Below, in pieces: positions 22,901-31,152 of a stretch of DNA of 64,000 nucleotides. Location: assembly GCA_932294295.1 (NCBI GenBank), contig OW028583.1, positions 3,768,501 through 3,832,500 on the forward strand. The letters are read 5' to 3'. Each line of letters begins with the position of its first letter. Position 1 is the stretch's first letter. The notes under the pieces were generated by a model. That model made no database searches and was not told where the DNA came from. It saw nothing but the letters and a program-made list of their open reading frames with translations. The translations under genes and the position numbers were made by a program. The DNA comes from Alitta virens. Its lineage: Eukaryota > Annelida > Polychaeta > Phyllodocida > Nereididae.

Positions 22901-25900
22901 AGGCAGGTGCCAAGGCAGTGAGGTGCATCTGAACCCAGGATCGAGCGGTTGATGTCTAAATTTAAGTGCAGATATTGCTAGTTTTTCTTGCATATTTGTA
23001 AAGAAACTTGCAATATTTGCAGTTAAATTGGGTACAAAACGTTTTGATATATCAATGATGATGTCCTTAAACTTGGGTAAATTTGCAATAATCAATTCAA
23101 ACTTGAAACTTGGTGGTAATCGTAACTGTGATAAAAAAAGACGCCAACCACAACTCTCATTACGGAATACTTAAGTAATAAAAACAGTATCTGACGCTCG
23201 GTAAAATTAATTTCTGTCTAATTTTTTTTTTTACATTTTCCATATTTTAAAACTTTTTTTAATCTTAATTGAAGTTTTTTGTCGATTATACATGCAAATG
23301 TTCAACTAACTTTCATACCGCAGGTCACTCCAGCCGGGGGACTCTTCAAATCAACAACAGACCCAAACATCACAATATACTTCCCGGTGAAGGCTATCGA
23401 TGACAACATCACCATTCTTATGCAGGTAATATATAATCTACAATAATCTGTAATGTGGCAACCTTACCAATTACCGAATGAGCAAAAGAGCAATGCCCTC
23501 CAGCCCAGTGCTATGTATAATTTATTTAAAGACGTTTTCAATCTAGAATGTCAAGTAAATGACATTTTTAAGCTTACACTTCTGTACGACTAGTTACAAT
23601 CAAATTTAAATCGATGAAATTGAGGTAGAAATATTGTAAAATAAGTAATAATAATACATGTATATCGTAATAGTACAAATGATAAAGAAAAAAGTGTCCA
23701 TCTTCAATTGTCCACAGTAGTTTGACTGGCAGCAAGCACTGACCAGTCTAATCCATATGATAGACTTTGATGTCTATGATTCAGCAAATGAATGCAAATG
23801 CTTACATGTGCTATCAGGTGGGGGTTTGTCTACCAGGAGGGTATATATCCCCCTATGTGCCTAACTTATGCCATGGAGGATTGGATTCTGCAATATTTAG
23901 TGTGGTAACCTTTCTACCGATTGAGCCAAATAGCAATGATCCAGGGCTAGTTCAGTGTTGATCATTTTAAAATATCCCTAATAACGGGTTGAAGTTTGAC
24001 TGCCCAAAGTCGACCTCATGCCATTTATAGGCCAAGGAGGACTGAATTATCCACCATGTGTGTGTGTGATTAGGGCTTTACGACCTGTATTTCTGCACCA
24101 GTTGGGATAATTAGGACAGGCAGGGACCATGGCAATGAGACGAAGGACGAAACAGCCATCCAACTTAGGCTTGACCGGGAATCAAACCCGGGACCAAGCG
24201 GTTGGAAGCTCAGAGTGCTACCTCTGAGCTAGGCCCCCGCCGAATTCTCCACCATATAGTGTGGTGGGTGGGTGGGTGGGTGATTAGGGCTTTACGTCCT
24301 GTATTTCTGCACCAATTTGGCTAATTAGGACAGGCAGAGAACCCATATAGTGTGGTAACTTTTTCCATGCCTCTACCGAATCAGCCAAAAAGCTATGCTT
24401 CCTTGTTGAGGGCTAGCAGGCGAGGTCATTGCAAACTGAGGTGATATTACTATTACATTGCAAAGAGCAATGTTCTCTGGTACTAGCAGGATAGATAGTA
24501 ACTTACCTAATTACTATATCCTCAACCACAGGGTTGGCAGATTTAAATCAAGCGATTTAAATCAAGCGTTTTAAATCATGACTTAAATCAAGGCAAAACC
24601 ATTACAAAAATCTATAATTTTTTATATTTTTTATTTAGCAAGTTCATTCAGTTGATTATTGATGTTATTTTGCCATTTTTTTGATTTCAGATTGAAAAAA
24701 TAGATCACTATGTTCTGGACGAGATGAAGAAGAAAAGTCAGTTGAGTGACAACATAATTTCATTGGGAGACATTGTGCATATCACTCAAATGAGGAACCT
24801 GCATTTTAATGAACAGGTAAAAAATTGGGGTTTAGTGCAGTATAGCGGACCCAAATTTATGCTCATATTTGGCGTCCATGAAATATTAAAAAATATCACT
24901 ATTTTGGGCTATATTTTGAAAATGAAATCCGCCGTCATTTGTTTGTGACGTCATACAGTGAATTCGAGGATTTGACGTCATATGCTTGGCAATGATGCTC
25001 GCTGTATAAGGTCATAAATTTAAGTCTGCTATACTGCACTTTTTCCAAAAATTGATACAACAGGGCCTATAAGTCTAGCTTTGCAACAGTCCTGTCATTT
25101 TCCGTGGTATTTTGCAACAGGTTAAATAAATATTGTCTGGACAGCACACATGCATTAGTGCCAACTATCGCCATTTCACATTATTGAAAATGAGTAATTA
25201 GGTTTTATCGGCGATGACTCAGTCATTTTAGTGATAACATTAACAATTTTTAAGAAGCAGAAGTTGAAATTGCCAATTCACCGCGTGAAAATCATGATTG
25301 TGTACAAATAACAGGATGTCAAGGTAGCTAATATAGTGTGCACTCATTATTTGTCAATATAGAAGAGATTCACATAGGTAGGAAGGCTATAACACTGTGT
25401 GCACATAGAATCCCACGAAAAAATACAAAGACTGCTGCATGTCCTCATTCTGCGAACTCGGGCAAATGAGGTCAGTGCTTGCTTGGCTACTGTAAGTCGT
25501 TTTGTCTTGTACCAGCAGAAAATTGTGCGAGATATTGCAACAGTTGCAACATCTCGGCTGGATGTCAATTGCATGAGATGTGGAACTGGGAAGTGCCTGG
25601 GGTGTCTGCCAAAGACCCCACCCGTAGGGAAATTTTGTTAAATGGGTTTGTGTGTGTGTGTGTTATTGTTTAACGCCTCATCAGCACCTGCTTGGGCTAT
25701 GTAGAGGCTCTCTAGGTTAAAATGAATTATCTATATTTGGTAGTAGAAACCAGAAGCATGTAAAATTTCTATAATTTTCTGAGTTGGATATCTTGAAAAG
25801 AGATGTTGTAAGGTATTAGCTTGAAACAAAGGTCTTCTTACGCGTTGTTTGATTGTAAGGGGGCACTGACAACTCTGGCATACTGGTGCCGGTTCATTGA

Positions 25901-28356
25901 CTAGAAGATGCGAATGCGTTAAATGGGTTGGACGCCAAGCTAATCATCTCATCATTATGTCCTCTTCTAGCTACTGATCATATAAAATATCCAGATGTCC
26001 ATACTTGTAAGCTTCAGACCAGTAGCCTTGATAAAATACACAGCGATATATCAGGCACGCAATGTTGGCTGCCAAATCCACAACCCTTGATAAAGACAAT
26101 TAACTGACATTACCCATTGTTTTTCAGATAACAATGACGATACCAGCGCCACCTACAGCTAAAAGAGGGAAGCTTCATATTCTTACTTACATGGAAGACA
26201 ATACAGTGTCGCCCTCTACCACTCCATACAAGTACTACCAGGGTTATATAACAATCCAAAGTTGGCACTTTTCTGGGTAAGAATTGTGTTAAAATGTAGG
26301 CAAAACTATATAAAAAAAATTTTTTATCTGATCAAAAGAGCAGGGAGTCTGGTGACTCCTTGGTCACAGCTTGGATGTACTAGAGAAGGATTGGACACTT
26401 CGATACTTCAAAGGTTCACACTGCGTTTCGCTACTGTCCTAATGACCAATTGATGATGCTGTAATATGAGTCAGGTTTTACAACCCCCCCCCCCCCCTCA
26501 CTGATTCCACTGGGAAACAATAGAAAGGAGTGCAAATTATGTATTCATATAGGCTGACATGCATATCTTTCTTTTATACTCAGTCAGTACCCCATAACTA
26601 TGGGTACTGACTCAGTATATAAGCTAGATATTTTTCCTTCATTGTTTTTCAGACTTTTGAAATTTTATATCTGTAGGCATCTCAATATTCGGATAAGTAA
26701 CAAATCACAACAATATGCTATGAAGCCATATTCACGTTTATATTTCAAATATGTAACCAAAAGCAAAATTCACAGAAAAAAGGTATCATAAGTGAATCTG
26801 TGACATGAACAGGGTGGGTAGGTGGGTGGATTAGGGCTTTACATCCTGTATTTCTGCACCTGATTGGCTAATTAGGACAGGTAGGGACCATGGCAATGAG
26901 ACGAAGGATGACATGAACAGGGAGTAGGACATTGTTGCAGTCTATATTGGTCATTTGTAACAGAAATTTTTTTTGTTATCAAATTGGTATGAAATCTGGG
27001 CACATCCACAGGCATCTTTAAAGGTCTGTATCTCAGTTCGTCACATTACGACACATATGACATAACAATTATCATGAAGACAAGGTTTTTAGCTTCAAGA
27101 CGAATGTGGCCTCATCTATGGTTCTTTACAGCTTCTTAAGTTATTGCGAGATGAAGATATTTTACTGAAGAGTACTTCAAAACTGACTCATTTTTGACAA
27201 TAACTTTCTTACCATTTGGCCTAGAAATTCGAGAAAAAGAGTTTAGAATCCTTGGATCATGCGGAATTCAGTGAGAGTAATGTTTAAGATGTACAACAAG
27301 AAACAAAAACTTCGCCTTTTGGAATTTAGGAAGTTAATTGCTGCTGATGCAGGGCATCACTGATGAGGGGTGTGCTCACTGAAGCGCAGTGTGAACATCA
27401 AAGAATCAATGTATTTAAGGAAGCAGCAAGGGTCCTTGGGCCAGCTCAGGGCGAATTTGACTCTTCTTAAATCACCTAATAATGAATATTCTTTTATTAC
27501 TTTCAAAGTGTCCAATCCTTCTCTAGTTCATCCAAGGTCAGAGTGACTGCGCTTATTCCCATAAATTAGTTTTATTTACTTTTTAAAATTGTCTCCTATC
27601 CCTATCTGGAGTTATAAACAATACACTGTAATAAAAAATATGACATATTTCATTTTCTCAATTTTTTCTTGCGAATTTTCTGGCTCAATCAATCAATATA
27701 TGGATCTACATGGGTCCAAAAGTAGGAACCAATGTCCCATGTCACCATTTGAGAGAATCTAATTCCTTATGTCACTTTTTAGCTAAATAAGTAAAAACTA
27801 AGAATATCAAAAATGTTGCCTGTCACTCTTTAAGGAGATATTCCTCTTATGTCCAACATTATTGAAGAGCTTCAGTGTCACTTAGTCTCTGGTTAAGAAG
27901 GGAAATGTCACTGTCGATATTTACCCATGTAGACCCATATCAATCAATCAATCAATACTATGTCAAACGTACATTAATATATTGTCCTAGCTGTTAGTTT
28001 TAGCCACATTGTAAAAGTTTTCATTTGAAAAAGGTTCACCTGCTAGTTATTTAGTACTGAGTAAGGCATTTCAAAGTACTACATGGCCAAATGTGCCATG
28101 TGCGTTTTCCATGAGAAGGATAAATGCATGGAAAACGCATGGTGTTGCCAAATTAAAATGAGGTGAAAACCATGTTTTCCATGCGTTTATCCAAACGCAT
28201 GGAAAACGCATGTAGCCATGTATCTAAAGATAACAACGTGCGTTTAATTACATTTCTCTTTTTTTTTTCAGAAAAGGGGCAGTGTTGACCAAATCGCACA
28301 GCCGACAAAAAGCCAGCAGATCCGTGGAATATCTGATGCAAGAATGTTTGGTATAG
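11000..28356 (+). CDS. Leucine-rich repeat protein with C-terminal ZU5-like domain (PIDD-like, no death domain)
   Basis: Ten coding exons: 11000-12282, 14336-14486, 15135-15324, 16503-16664, 19461-19641, 22579-22807, 23324-23425, 24691-24816, 26128-26276, 28272-28356. All introns are GT/AG, phases agree, and the spliced frame is 885 residues. The 5' UTR exon begins at 10958; an in-frame TGA at 10970 precedes the ATG. Residues about 66-428 form 16 leucine-rich repeats of about 23 residues (LxxLxLxxNxLxxLP), all in one exon. Residues 429-480 are basic, with an RSRSRSP run and Arg/Lys clusters that could target the nucleus. Residues about 480-730 look disordered, with an Asn/His/Gly-rich stretch. 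Residues about 733-858 look like a ZU5 domain (start TPAGGLFKSTTDPNI), ending in His855-Phe856-Ser857. LRR plus ZU5 is the PIDD arrangement, but the second ZU5, UPA and death domains are absent and the tail is 28 basic residues. A scaffold role is inferred. Domain naming is by eye. Introns hold SINEs and MITEs listed separately. Confidence 0.88.
12361..12560 (+). mobile_element. 3' fragment of a non-LTR retrotransposon (LINE)
   Basis: An open stretch reads SIKRHLKTFLFKRAL, typical of the extreme C-terminus of CR1/L2-type reverse transcriptase proteins. A stop, a short UTR and a tail of ATAAATGCATAATAATAATAAT follow. Only the last 200 bp or so remain. It lies in intron 1 of the LRR gene, just after the donor. 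The family assignment is from recall of typical LINE ends. Confidence 0.5.
12561..12674. mobile_element. Palindromic element M3, copy 2 (truncated)
   Basis: Contains GTGATTCCAAGACTCCCGTTG and CCAATGGAAGCCCTGAATTC in inverted arrangement, as in copy 1. Its right end is replaced by M2 copy 1, so one inserted in or next to the other. Confidence 0.6.
12678..13002 (+). mobile_element. MITE family M2, copy 1
   Basis: The left end AATAGAGTCTTTTCAC and right end GTGAAAATCCACTATT are imperfect inverted repeats. The interior carries GCAGCCCTGAATTCAGCAAG, then CAGCCAATCACAGTCAAGG, then TAGCCACCTGGT. Copies: 13680-14002 (-), 45051-45371 (+), 48230-48554 (+) and 61643-61967 (-). Confidence 0.88.
13105..13432. 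mobile_element. MITE family M1, copy 2
   Basis: The left end AGTGCATTATGGCAGACCCA and right end TGGGTCCGCTATACTACA are degraded versions of the M1 termini. The interior TTTTCTCGGGGACTGCCACC also matches the family. Confidence 0.75.
13680..14002 (-). mobile_element. MITE family M2, copy 2
   Basis: Starts TAGTGGATTTTCACGG and ends GAAAAGACTCTATT. It is in opposite orientation to copy 1, about 680 bp away in the same intron, so the pair could fold into a hairpin in the pre-mRNA. Confidence 0.85.
14108..14246. mobile_element. Palindromic element M3, copy 3
   Basis: CATAGACTTGGAGACAGAAC at the left is matched by GTTCTGTTTCCAACTCTATG at the right. The arms run through TGTGAATCCAGGACTCCC and GGAGTCCTGGATTCACA. 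It lies 89 bp upstream of coding exon 2 of the LRR gene. Confidence 0.8.
14682..14985 (+). mobile_element. SINE-B, near full-length
   Basis: The tRNA-like head has an A-box in TGGTCTAGTGATAAGACG and a B-box in GGGTTCAATGCC. The body follows with GATGAGACGTTAAATTGGCG, CCATGGGGTAATTGTGTAAC and GAGGGCTGCACTTCCC, and it ends in an ATCTATCTATT tail. About 300 bp. No clear target-site duplication could be read. Confidence 0.85.
15736..15889. mobile_element. Long perfect-style palindrome M6, copy 1
   Basis: A 154-bp inverted repeat. TACATGGCCAATTGTGCCAC at the left is mirrored by GTGGCACATTTGGCCATGTA. The arms continue through CATGAAAAGGATAAACACAT and pair almost to the centre. Other copies: 28080-28221 and a one-arm remnant at 52398-52432. 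It is a foldback-type MITE and would form a strong hairpin in RNA. Confidence 0.88.
16990..17185. repeat. 57-bp tandem repeat, three units
   Basis: Units of 57 bp share GCGGGATCACTTGTTTAGAT and GAAGGTCTACATATGAGCAT; the first unit is slightly diverged. The array lies in intron 4 of the LRR gene. Translation of the reverse strand gives a repeated peptide, but nothing suggests it is expressed. Confidence 0.92.
17267..17384. mobile_element. MITE family M4, copy 4
   Basis: 118 bp from CCCAGACAGCATTTCAAATT to CGAAAGCCATCTGGG. This is the most diverged member, and the termini still pair. Confidence 0.75.
17764..17842. promoter_or_regulatory. Hairpin with two perfect CRE sites
   Basis: Arms ACAATACATGATGTCATCAC (17766-) and GTGATGGTGACGTCATGTAT (to about 17839) are inverted. 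TGACGTCA, the ATF/CREB site, occurs at 17800-17807 and 17826-17833. It could be an intronic enhancer or just an inverted-repeat element rich in GACGTC. Confidence 0.45.
18170..18345. mobile_element. GTTGGATGGCTG family (M5), diverged inverse copy
   Basis: CAGACATCCAACATACTTAG and CATGCTGGATGACAATG, followed by CTGATTGGCTGAATTG, mirror words of the elements at 5757 and 63240. The ends are vague. Confidence 0.5.
18407..19230. mobile_element. Inverted-repeat element M8, copy 1 (824 bp)
   Basis: The termini are 29-bp inverted repeats starting GATGAACTAGAGAAGGATTG. Subterminal sequence (CACACTGCGCTTCA / TGAAGCGCAGTTTGAA) is also inverted. No transposase frame is visible. The interior CTGCTGATGCAGGGCATCAC is shared with copy 2 at 26374-27532. 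Probably a nonautonomous DNA transposon; superfamily not determined. Confidence 0.85.
20255..20600 (+). repeat. Dispersed repeat R9, copy 1
   Basis: Shares GCCATCTATAGTGATTT, CAGCCACTTTTGACC, CAATACGTT and CAGGGACCCTGAAGAT in order with 28965-29290 and, inverted, 35965-36310. Its last 60 bp form a small hairpin around AGGGACCCT...AGGGTCCC. It has no coding capacity. Confidence 0.75.
20697..20807 (+). mobile_element. SINE-A, internally deleted copy with 15-bp target-site duplication
   Basis: ATTGCTATAATATCA occurs immediately on each side (20682-20696 and 20808-20822). The copy keeps the head with A-box TAGCTCAGAGG and the 3' part (CTGGTGCAGAAATACAGGAC...GCCCTAATCGCACACAC). It lacks the B-box and about 75 bp of middle present in the full-length copy at 24058-24241. 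Confidence 0.92.
21394..21915 (+). repeat. Dispersed repeat M10, copy 1
   Basis: From 21568 on it matches 25083-25492 and, inverted, 45918-46325. Shared words include CAGTCCTGTCATTTT, GGCGATGACT, AGTCATT, AAGAAGCAGAA, CATATAGGTAGGAAGGCT and TGCATGGCCCTCATTCTGC. It ends GGCCATGCTTGCTTGGCT. A fragment lies at 37014-37094. Confidence 0.75.
22175..22433 (+). mobile_element. SINE-B, partial copy
   Basis: Starts inside the tRNA head at the B-box (GAGTTCAATCCCAGG). The full body follows (GGATGAGACGTTAAATTGG, CCCATGGGGTAAATGTGTG, GAGGGCTGCACTTTC), ending in an ATCTATATATCTATCTATCT tail. It is followed directly by an M3 palindrome. Confidence 0.85.
22434..22533. mobile_element. Palindromic element M3, copy 4
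   Basis: GCGAATCCTGGGCTCCCATT pairs with the later ATGGGAATCCTGGATTCAC. It continues into GACGTCATCTGGAGTTTTG and TTTCCAAATGTATGACA. Its left outer arm is missing where the SINE tail joins. It ends about 45 bp upstream of coding exon 6 of the LRR gene. Confidence 0.75.
22878..22955 (-). mobile_element. SINE-A, degenerate fragment
   Basis: AGGGCTGATCAGGACAGGCAG and CCCAGGATCGAGCGGTTG match the reverse SINE-A sequence but are diverged. It lies just downstream of the exon-6 donor of the LRR gene. Confidence 0.5.
24058..24241 (-). mobile_element. SINE-A, full-length reference copy
   Basis: 184 bp on the - strand. Head GGGGGCCTAGCTCAGAGG (A-box TAGCTCAGAGG), then B-box GGTTTGATTCC, then the body CTGTCCTAATTATCCCAACT and CAGAAATACAGG, then CGTAAAGCCCTAATC and an (AC)n tail. 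Flanks GAATTATCCACCAT (24044-24057) and GAATTCTCCACCAT (24242-24255) are a 13/14 target-site duplication. It was moved by a LINE reverse transcriptase not present here. Confidence 0.93.
24266..24342 (-). mobile_element. SINE-A, 5'-truncated copy beside the full-length one
   Basis: Perfect 14-bp target-site duplication CCATATAGTGTGGT at 24252-24265 and 24343-24356. The tail on this strand is a GGGT-type repeat (complement CCCA). The insertion hit the right duplication of the previous copy, so it is the younger of the two. Confidence 0.93.
24831..25048. mobile_element. MITE family M1, copy 3 (internally deleted)
   Basis: GTGCAGTATAGCGGACCCAA at the left, GTCTGCTATACTGCAC at the right; shorter than the other copies. 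It begins about 15 bp after the donor of coding exon 8 of the LRR gene (exon end 24816), so it sits close to the 5' splice site. Confidence 0.8.
25083..25492 (+). repeat. Dispersed repeat M10, copy 2
   Basis: The most complete copy of the M10 repeat (see 21394-21915). It runs from CAGTCCTGTCATTTTCCGTG to GTGCTTGCTTGGCTACTG. The terminal class is unknown. Confidence 0.75.
25548..25660 (+). mobile_element. Degenerate SINE-B-like fragment
   Basis: AACATCTCGGCTGGATGTCA and AAAGACCCCACCCGTAGGG resemble the SINE-B body (see 61969-62140), followed by a (GT)n run. The phrase CATCTCATCATTATGTCC at 25948 matches the alternative 3' end of subfamily B2. Confidence 0.45.
26374..27532. mobile_element. Inverted-repeat element M8, copy 2, with nested SINE-A
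   Basis: Termini GATGTACTAGAGAAGGATTG and AATCCTTCTCTAGTTCATC match copy 1 at 18407-19230. About 110 bp of the extra length is a SINE-A fragment and its duplication (26815-26922). A C-run lies at about 26485-26498. No transposase frame is seen. Confidence 0.85.
26815..26908 (-). mobile_element. SINE-A, 5'-truncated, nested in M8
   Basis: Perfect 14-bp target-site duplication TGACATGAACAGGG (26801-26814, 26909-26922). The content GGGCTTTACATCCTGTATTT through GGGACCATGGCAATGAGACG is the 3' half of SINE-A, with a CCCA-type tail. Confidence 0.93.
27690..27965. mobile_element. Inverted-repeat element with CAAT tails
   Basis: CAATATATGGATCTACATGG at the left is mirrored by CCATGTAGACCCATATC at the right, both next to AATC repeats. 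The interior is noncoding. A single copy is seen here. Confidence 0.65.
28080..28221. mobile_element. Palindrome M6, copy 2
   Basis: TACATGGCCAAATGTGCCAT at the left and AACGCATGTAGCCATGTA at the right, with paired GGATAAACGCATGG-type arms. It ends 50 bp before the last coding exon of the LRR gene. Part of the second arm is deleted. Confidence 0.85.
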
Positions 28357-28450
28357 CATCAGACCTTCCAAATTTTATTGATGGTGTTTTGATCTTCATA
28401 TTTTCGAATTTCTTTATTGAAAAGTGACCCTTGAGACCAATGTTAGCTTG

Positions 28451-28456
28451 AATAAA
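28451..28456 (+). terminator. Poly(A) signal of the LRR-ZU5 gene
   Basis: AATAAA 95 bp after the stop codon. It is the first canonical signal downstream, giving a short 3' UTR. Confidence 0.7.
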
Positions 28457-28479
28457 GATTTTGTGGAAAGATTTTCTGC

Positions 28480-28960
28480 CTGCCATCTGGCGATTGGTGA
28501 AAAATTTTCAAAAGACAATTTTACTTGCGACTTATCTCGCCAATCGAATATGTCAGTGATATTCAATTTTTTTACTATGTATATAATATTATATTGAGTA
28601 TTGTGTACATACAAGGTATATTTAAGTATATGTATTATTAATAGATCAGCTTCCATTGATAACTCTTCATAATTTTTGTAATAATTGATTCATTTTACCA
28701 TATCATATTTGACTGTAATTGTGAATGAATATTGATTTAATGTGTTTTTTATATACATTGTTGAGTGTCAGAAATAATTTATAAATGTTAAAGGTGAAAG
28801 AATGTGTTATGAACCTTGGAAGAAATAATTGTTGTCAATTTGTTGAAAGTTACTTGTACTTAAACTCGTAGACGGTGAGGAGACCAATATGCAGATTTAC
28901 TGACCGAAATGGTTATATTGGACGAGGCATAGTCGAGCCCAATATTTAGTTACTAGAGGT
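28480..28960. other. AT-rich spacer, no feature seen
   Basis: Downstream of the LRR gene. No coding frame or repeat family is recognised. Confidence 0.5.
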
Positions 28961-28964
28961 CAGC

Positions 28965-29290
28965 TGTTTTAAAATCGACCACTCGTGCCATCTATAGTAA
29001 TTTTAATTAGCGGGCGAGCAGTGCAAGCGGGTACAGATTCTCATTTAGAGCAACTACTCACCGTCTCGCACGACTAGCCCAGCCACTTTTGACCCATGGT
29101 CTTCCGATTCAAACTTGCTCAGTATTGTACAAGGAATACAAAACTGCTGAGATTAGGACATTATACGCTGTGTGCAAAGTAATCTAGTGCAGCGAACATT
29201 GGACGAATTTGTCCGGTCAGCAATACGTTGCAGGTCACTTCAGTTTCCAGGGACCCTGAAGATTCAAGGGTCCCGGGCAGAGACAGAGAG
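28965..29290 (+). repeat. Dispersed repeat R9, copy 2
   Basis: Parallels 20255-20600: CGTGCCATCTATAGTAATTT, CAGCCACTTTTGACCCATGG, GTCAGCAATACGTTGCAGG, then AGGGACCCTGAAGATTCAAG. Confidence 0.75.
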
Positions 29291-30043
29291 GCAAGTAAAA
29301 CTGCATATTGGTCGACTTTCTATCCACCATTTGTTACATGCTACACCTAAATTATTTATTGGTCCTCTATGTGTGCACATTGATTGGCTTTAGCAGAGCT
29401 GACCAGGACATTAACCGACATTTTTGTTGGTTAAATCCCGACACGGAAGAACTCCATTCGGCCTATTTAGCTCTATTTACTTAATTCCATGAAGGTTATC
29501 TTGTCCTTGGAGATCCATAGTGGAAAGATCGTCGTAGAAGGGGGGGGGGGAGTTGCAGGCCGGTGTCTCTGTCATGTGACGACGCTTGAGCATTGCCCGG
29601 CAAACGACAATGACCGTGTGATACGGTCGAAAGCTTCCTAAAGCAACTGTAAGTTCCTGCGAAAATAATTTCTTAACACTCTATTTACTCATTTGCTTGT
29701 TTTGTTTTACTACTCATGTTACAGAAAAGTACTGTTTCCACTTAAAACAATTGGTTCTGTCGCGCACGTGGTACTCGATGTGCGCGTGAATTGGCTGCTG
29801 GGGCGTCGATTTCTCTTGACGGTTGGGGGGGGGGATACTTTGTCTGTCCCAATGTGACTTTCCCTCGCTCGTACAAGTATTAGCAGTTAATGCGCAGACA
29901 CTGGCCAAGAGGTATATTAATGGTGGATCATTTATACCAAACTTGTACTGATACCTGATATCAAGTGTAATTAAGCTGTTTAACAAAGCACACATTTTCC
30001 AAAACAAAAGTGTGTGAAAAAGGGTAATTTTCATTTGTGAATT
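29291..30043. other. Spacer with G-runs, no gene seen
   Basis: G homopolymers at about 29540-29550 and 29825-29834. Open frames are short and have no known domain. Confidence 0.5.
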
Positions 30044-30129
30044 TCAGGGGGGGGGGATGTGGGGGATATATACCCCCCCTTCTCAGAAAGTAGGGGGGTA
30101 TATATCCCCCACATCCCTCCCCCCCCCCT
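30044..30129. repeat. G-rich/C-rich perfect hairpin
   Basis: An arm of about 37 bp, starting TCAGGGG and containing GATGTGGGGGATATATACCC, is followed by a loop of about 13 bp and the complementary arm ending in CCCCTGA. One strand of each arm carries G-runs of 5-10. See findings. Confidence 0.9.
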
Positions 30130-30263
30130 GAATCGATCGATGCCCCTGATTGGCTGTAATAATTTAGGTGTAGAATATTTGTGAAATATGTGCAATTTTA
30201 TTGTTTGTTATAATCTTATCACAATGTAATGTTACTTTGAGTTTTGTTGTTATTATTTCGGGT

Positions 30264-30584
30264 TTGTGCAGTATAGCGGACCCAAATTTATGCCCTAATT
30301 TGGCGTCCATTAAAAATTAAATTTTTATAAAAAAAGTTACCAGTTTGGAGTTGTACAATTAAAATAAACATTTGGTGTAGAATAGTGTGGGTTTGGGGGC
30401 GGTAGCCCACATGAAAAAGCAAAAAATAAACTCTGTCTCTTCCGTGAATATGAAAACCGCCGTCATAACTACTTAGTTTGTGACGTCATTAATTGATTTC
30501 AAGCATTTTTACGTCATAGGCCTGGCAATGAGGCTCATTAAATATGGTCATAAATCTGGGTCCGCTATACTGCACTTTTTCCAC
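30264..30584. mobile_element. MITE family M1, copy 4
   Basis: TGTGCAGTATAGCGGACCCA to GGGTCCGCTATACTGCAC. It is the closest match to copy 1, including GTGGGTTTGGGGGCGGTAG and the internal TTTGTGACGTCAT. Confidence 0.85.
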
Positions 30585-30704
30585 TATTTCATATGGGAAT
30601 GTTAGCTACAATACACAGTTTGCATTGGATTTAAATCACACCGAAAGCATGATTAATAAAGTTGTTAATTATCATGGCGTTACCATTTTTTTACTGGTAA
30701 AACA

Positions 30705-30855
30705 AGGCACAAAGAAAACTTGCAAAAAAAAAGGTGGTCGCAAAGCCTTCGCTCTGTTCAGCAGGCGGGTCTTTTGATGAATCGCCTTGTCTGATTGGCT
30801 AAACGGCCGTTAAATTTAATGTTTTTTGATTCTGTCCTTTGATCACTTAATTAAA
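30705..30855. repeat. Dispersed repeat M15, copy 2
   Basis: TTCAGCAGGCGGGTC, GATGAATCGCC and TGTCTGATTGGCTAAACG match 8028-8185. Confidence 0.6.
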
Positions 30856-30917
30856 AGTTTTCTTAGTGCAGGGGAATTGGGGAGTTGTAGTGACTGTACT
30901 CTAACAACAGCAGGTGA

Positions 30918-31152
30918 TTAACATGGGCAAACATGGGCCAACACTGGGCCGACACTGGGCAGAGGTGCACACTGGTATAGCATTGGTCCAACTTCAGCAG
31001 CCAACGGAAATGTTGGTAATATGCTGGCCTGACATTGGTGTGTTGGTATAACATTGGCGCTACTGTAATAACGTTATAAGAACGTGCGATTACAGTAGCG
31101 CCAATGCTCGGCCAGCCCTTGCCCAACATTAGCCCACTGTTTGCATGTTACC
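30918..31152. mobile_element. Inverted-repeat element M16
   Basis: Left AACATGGGCAAACATGGGCC and right GCCCACTGTTTGCATGTTAC are inverted. The interior has its own inverted pair, TTGGCGCTACTGTAAT and ATTACAGTAGCGCCAA. It is related to 7685-8010. Confidence 0.75.

Noticed and set aside
24180..24241. Possible tRNA gene on the - strand
   Set aside because: The A- and B-boxes are good, but the sequence is the head of a SINE: it continues into a common body and is flanked by a target-site duplication.
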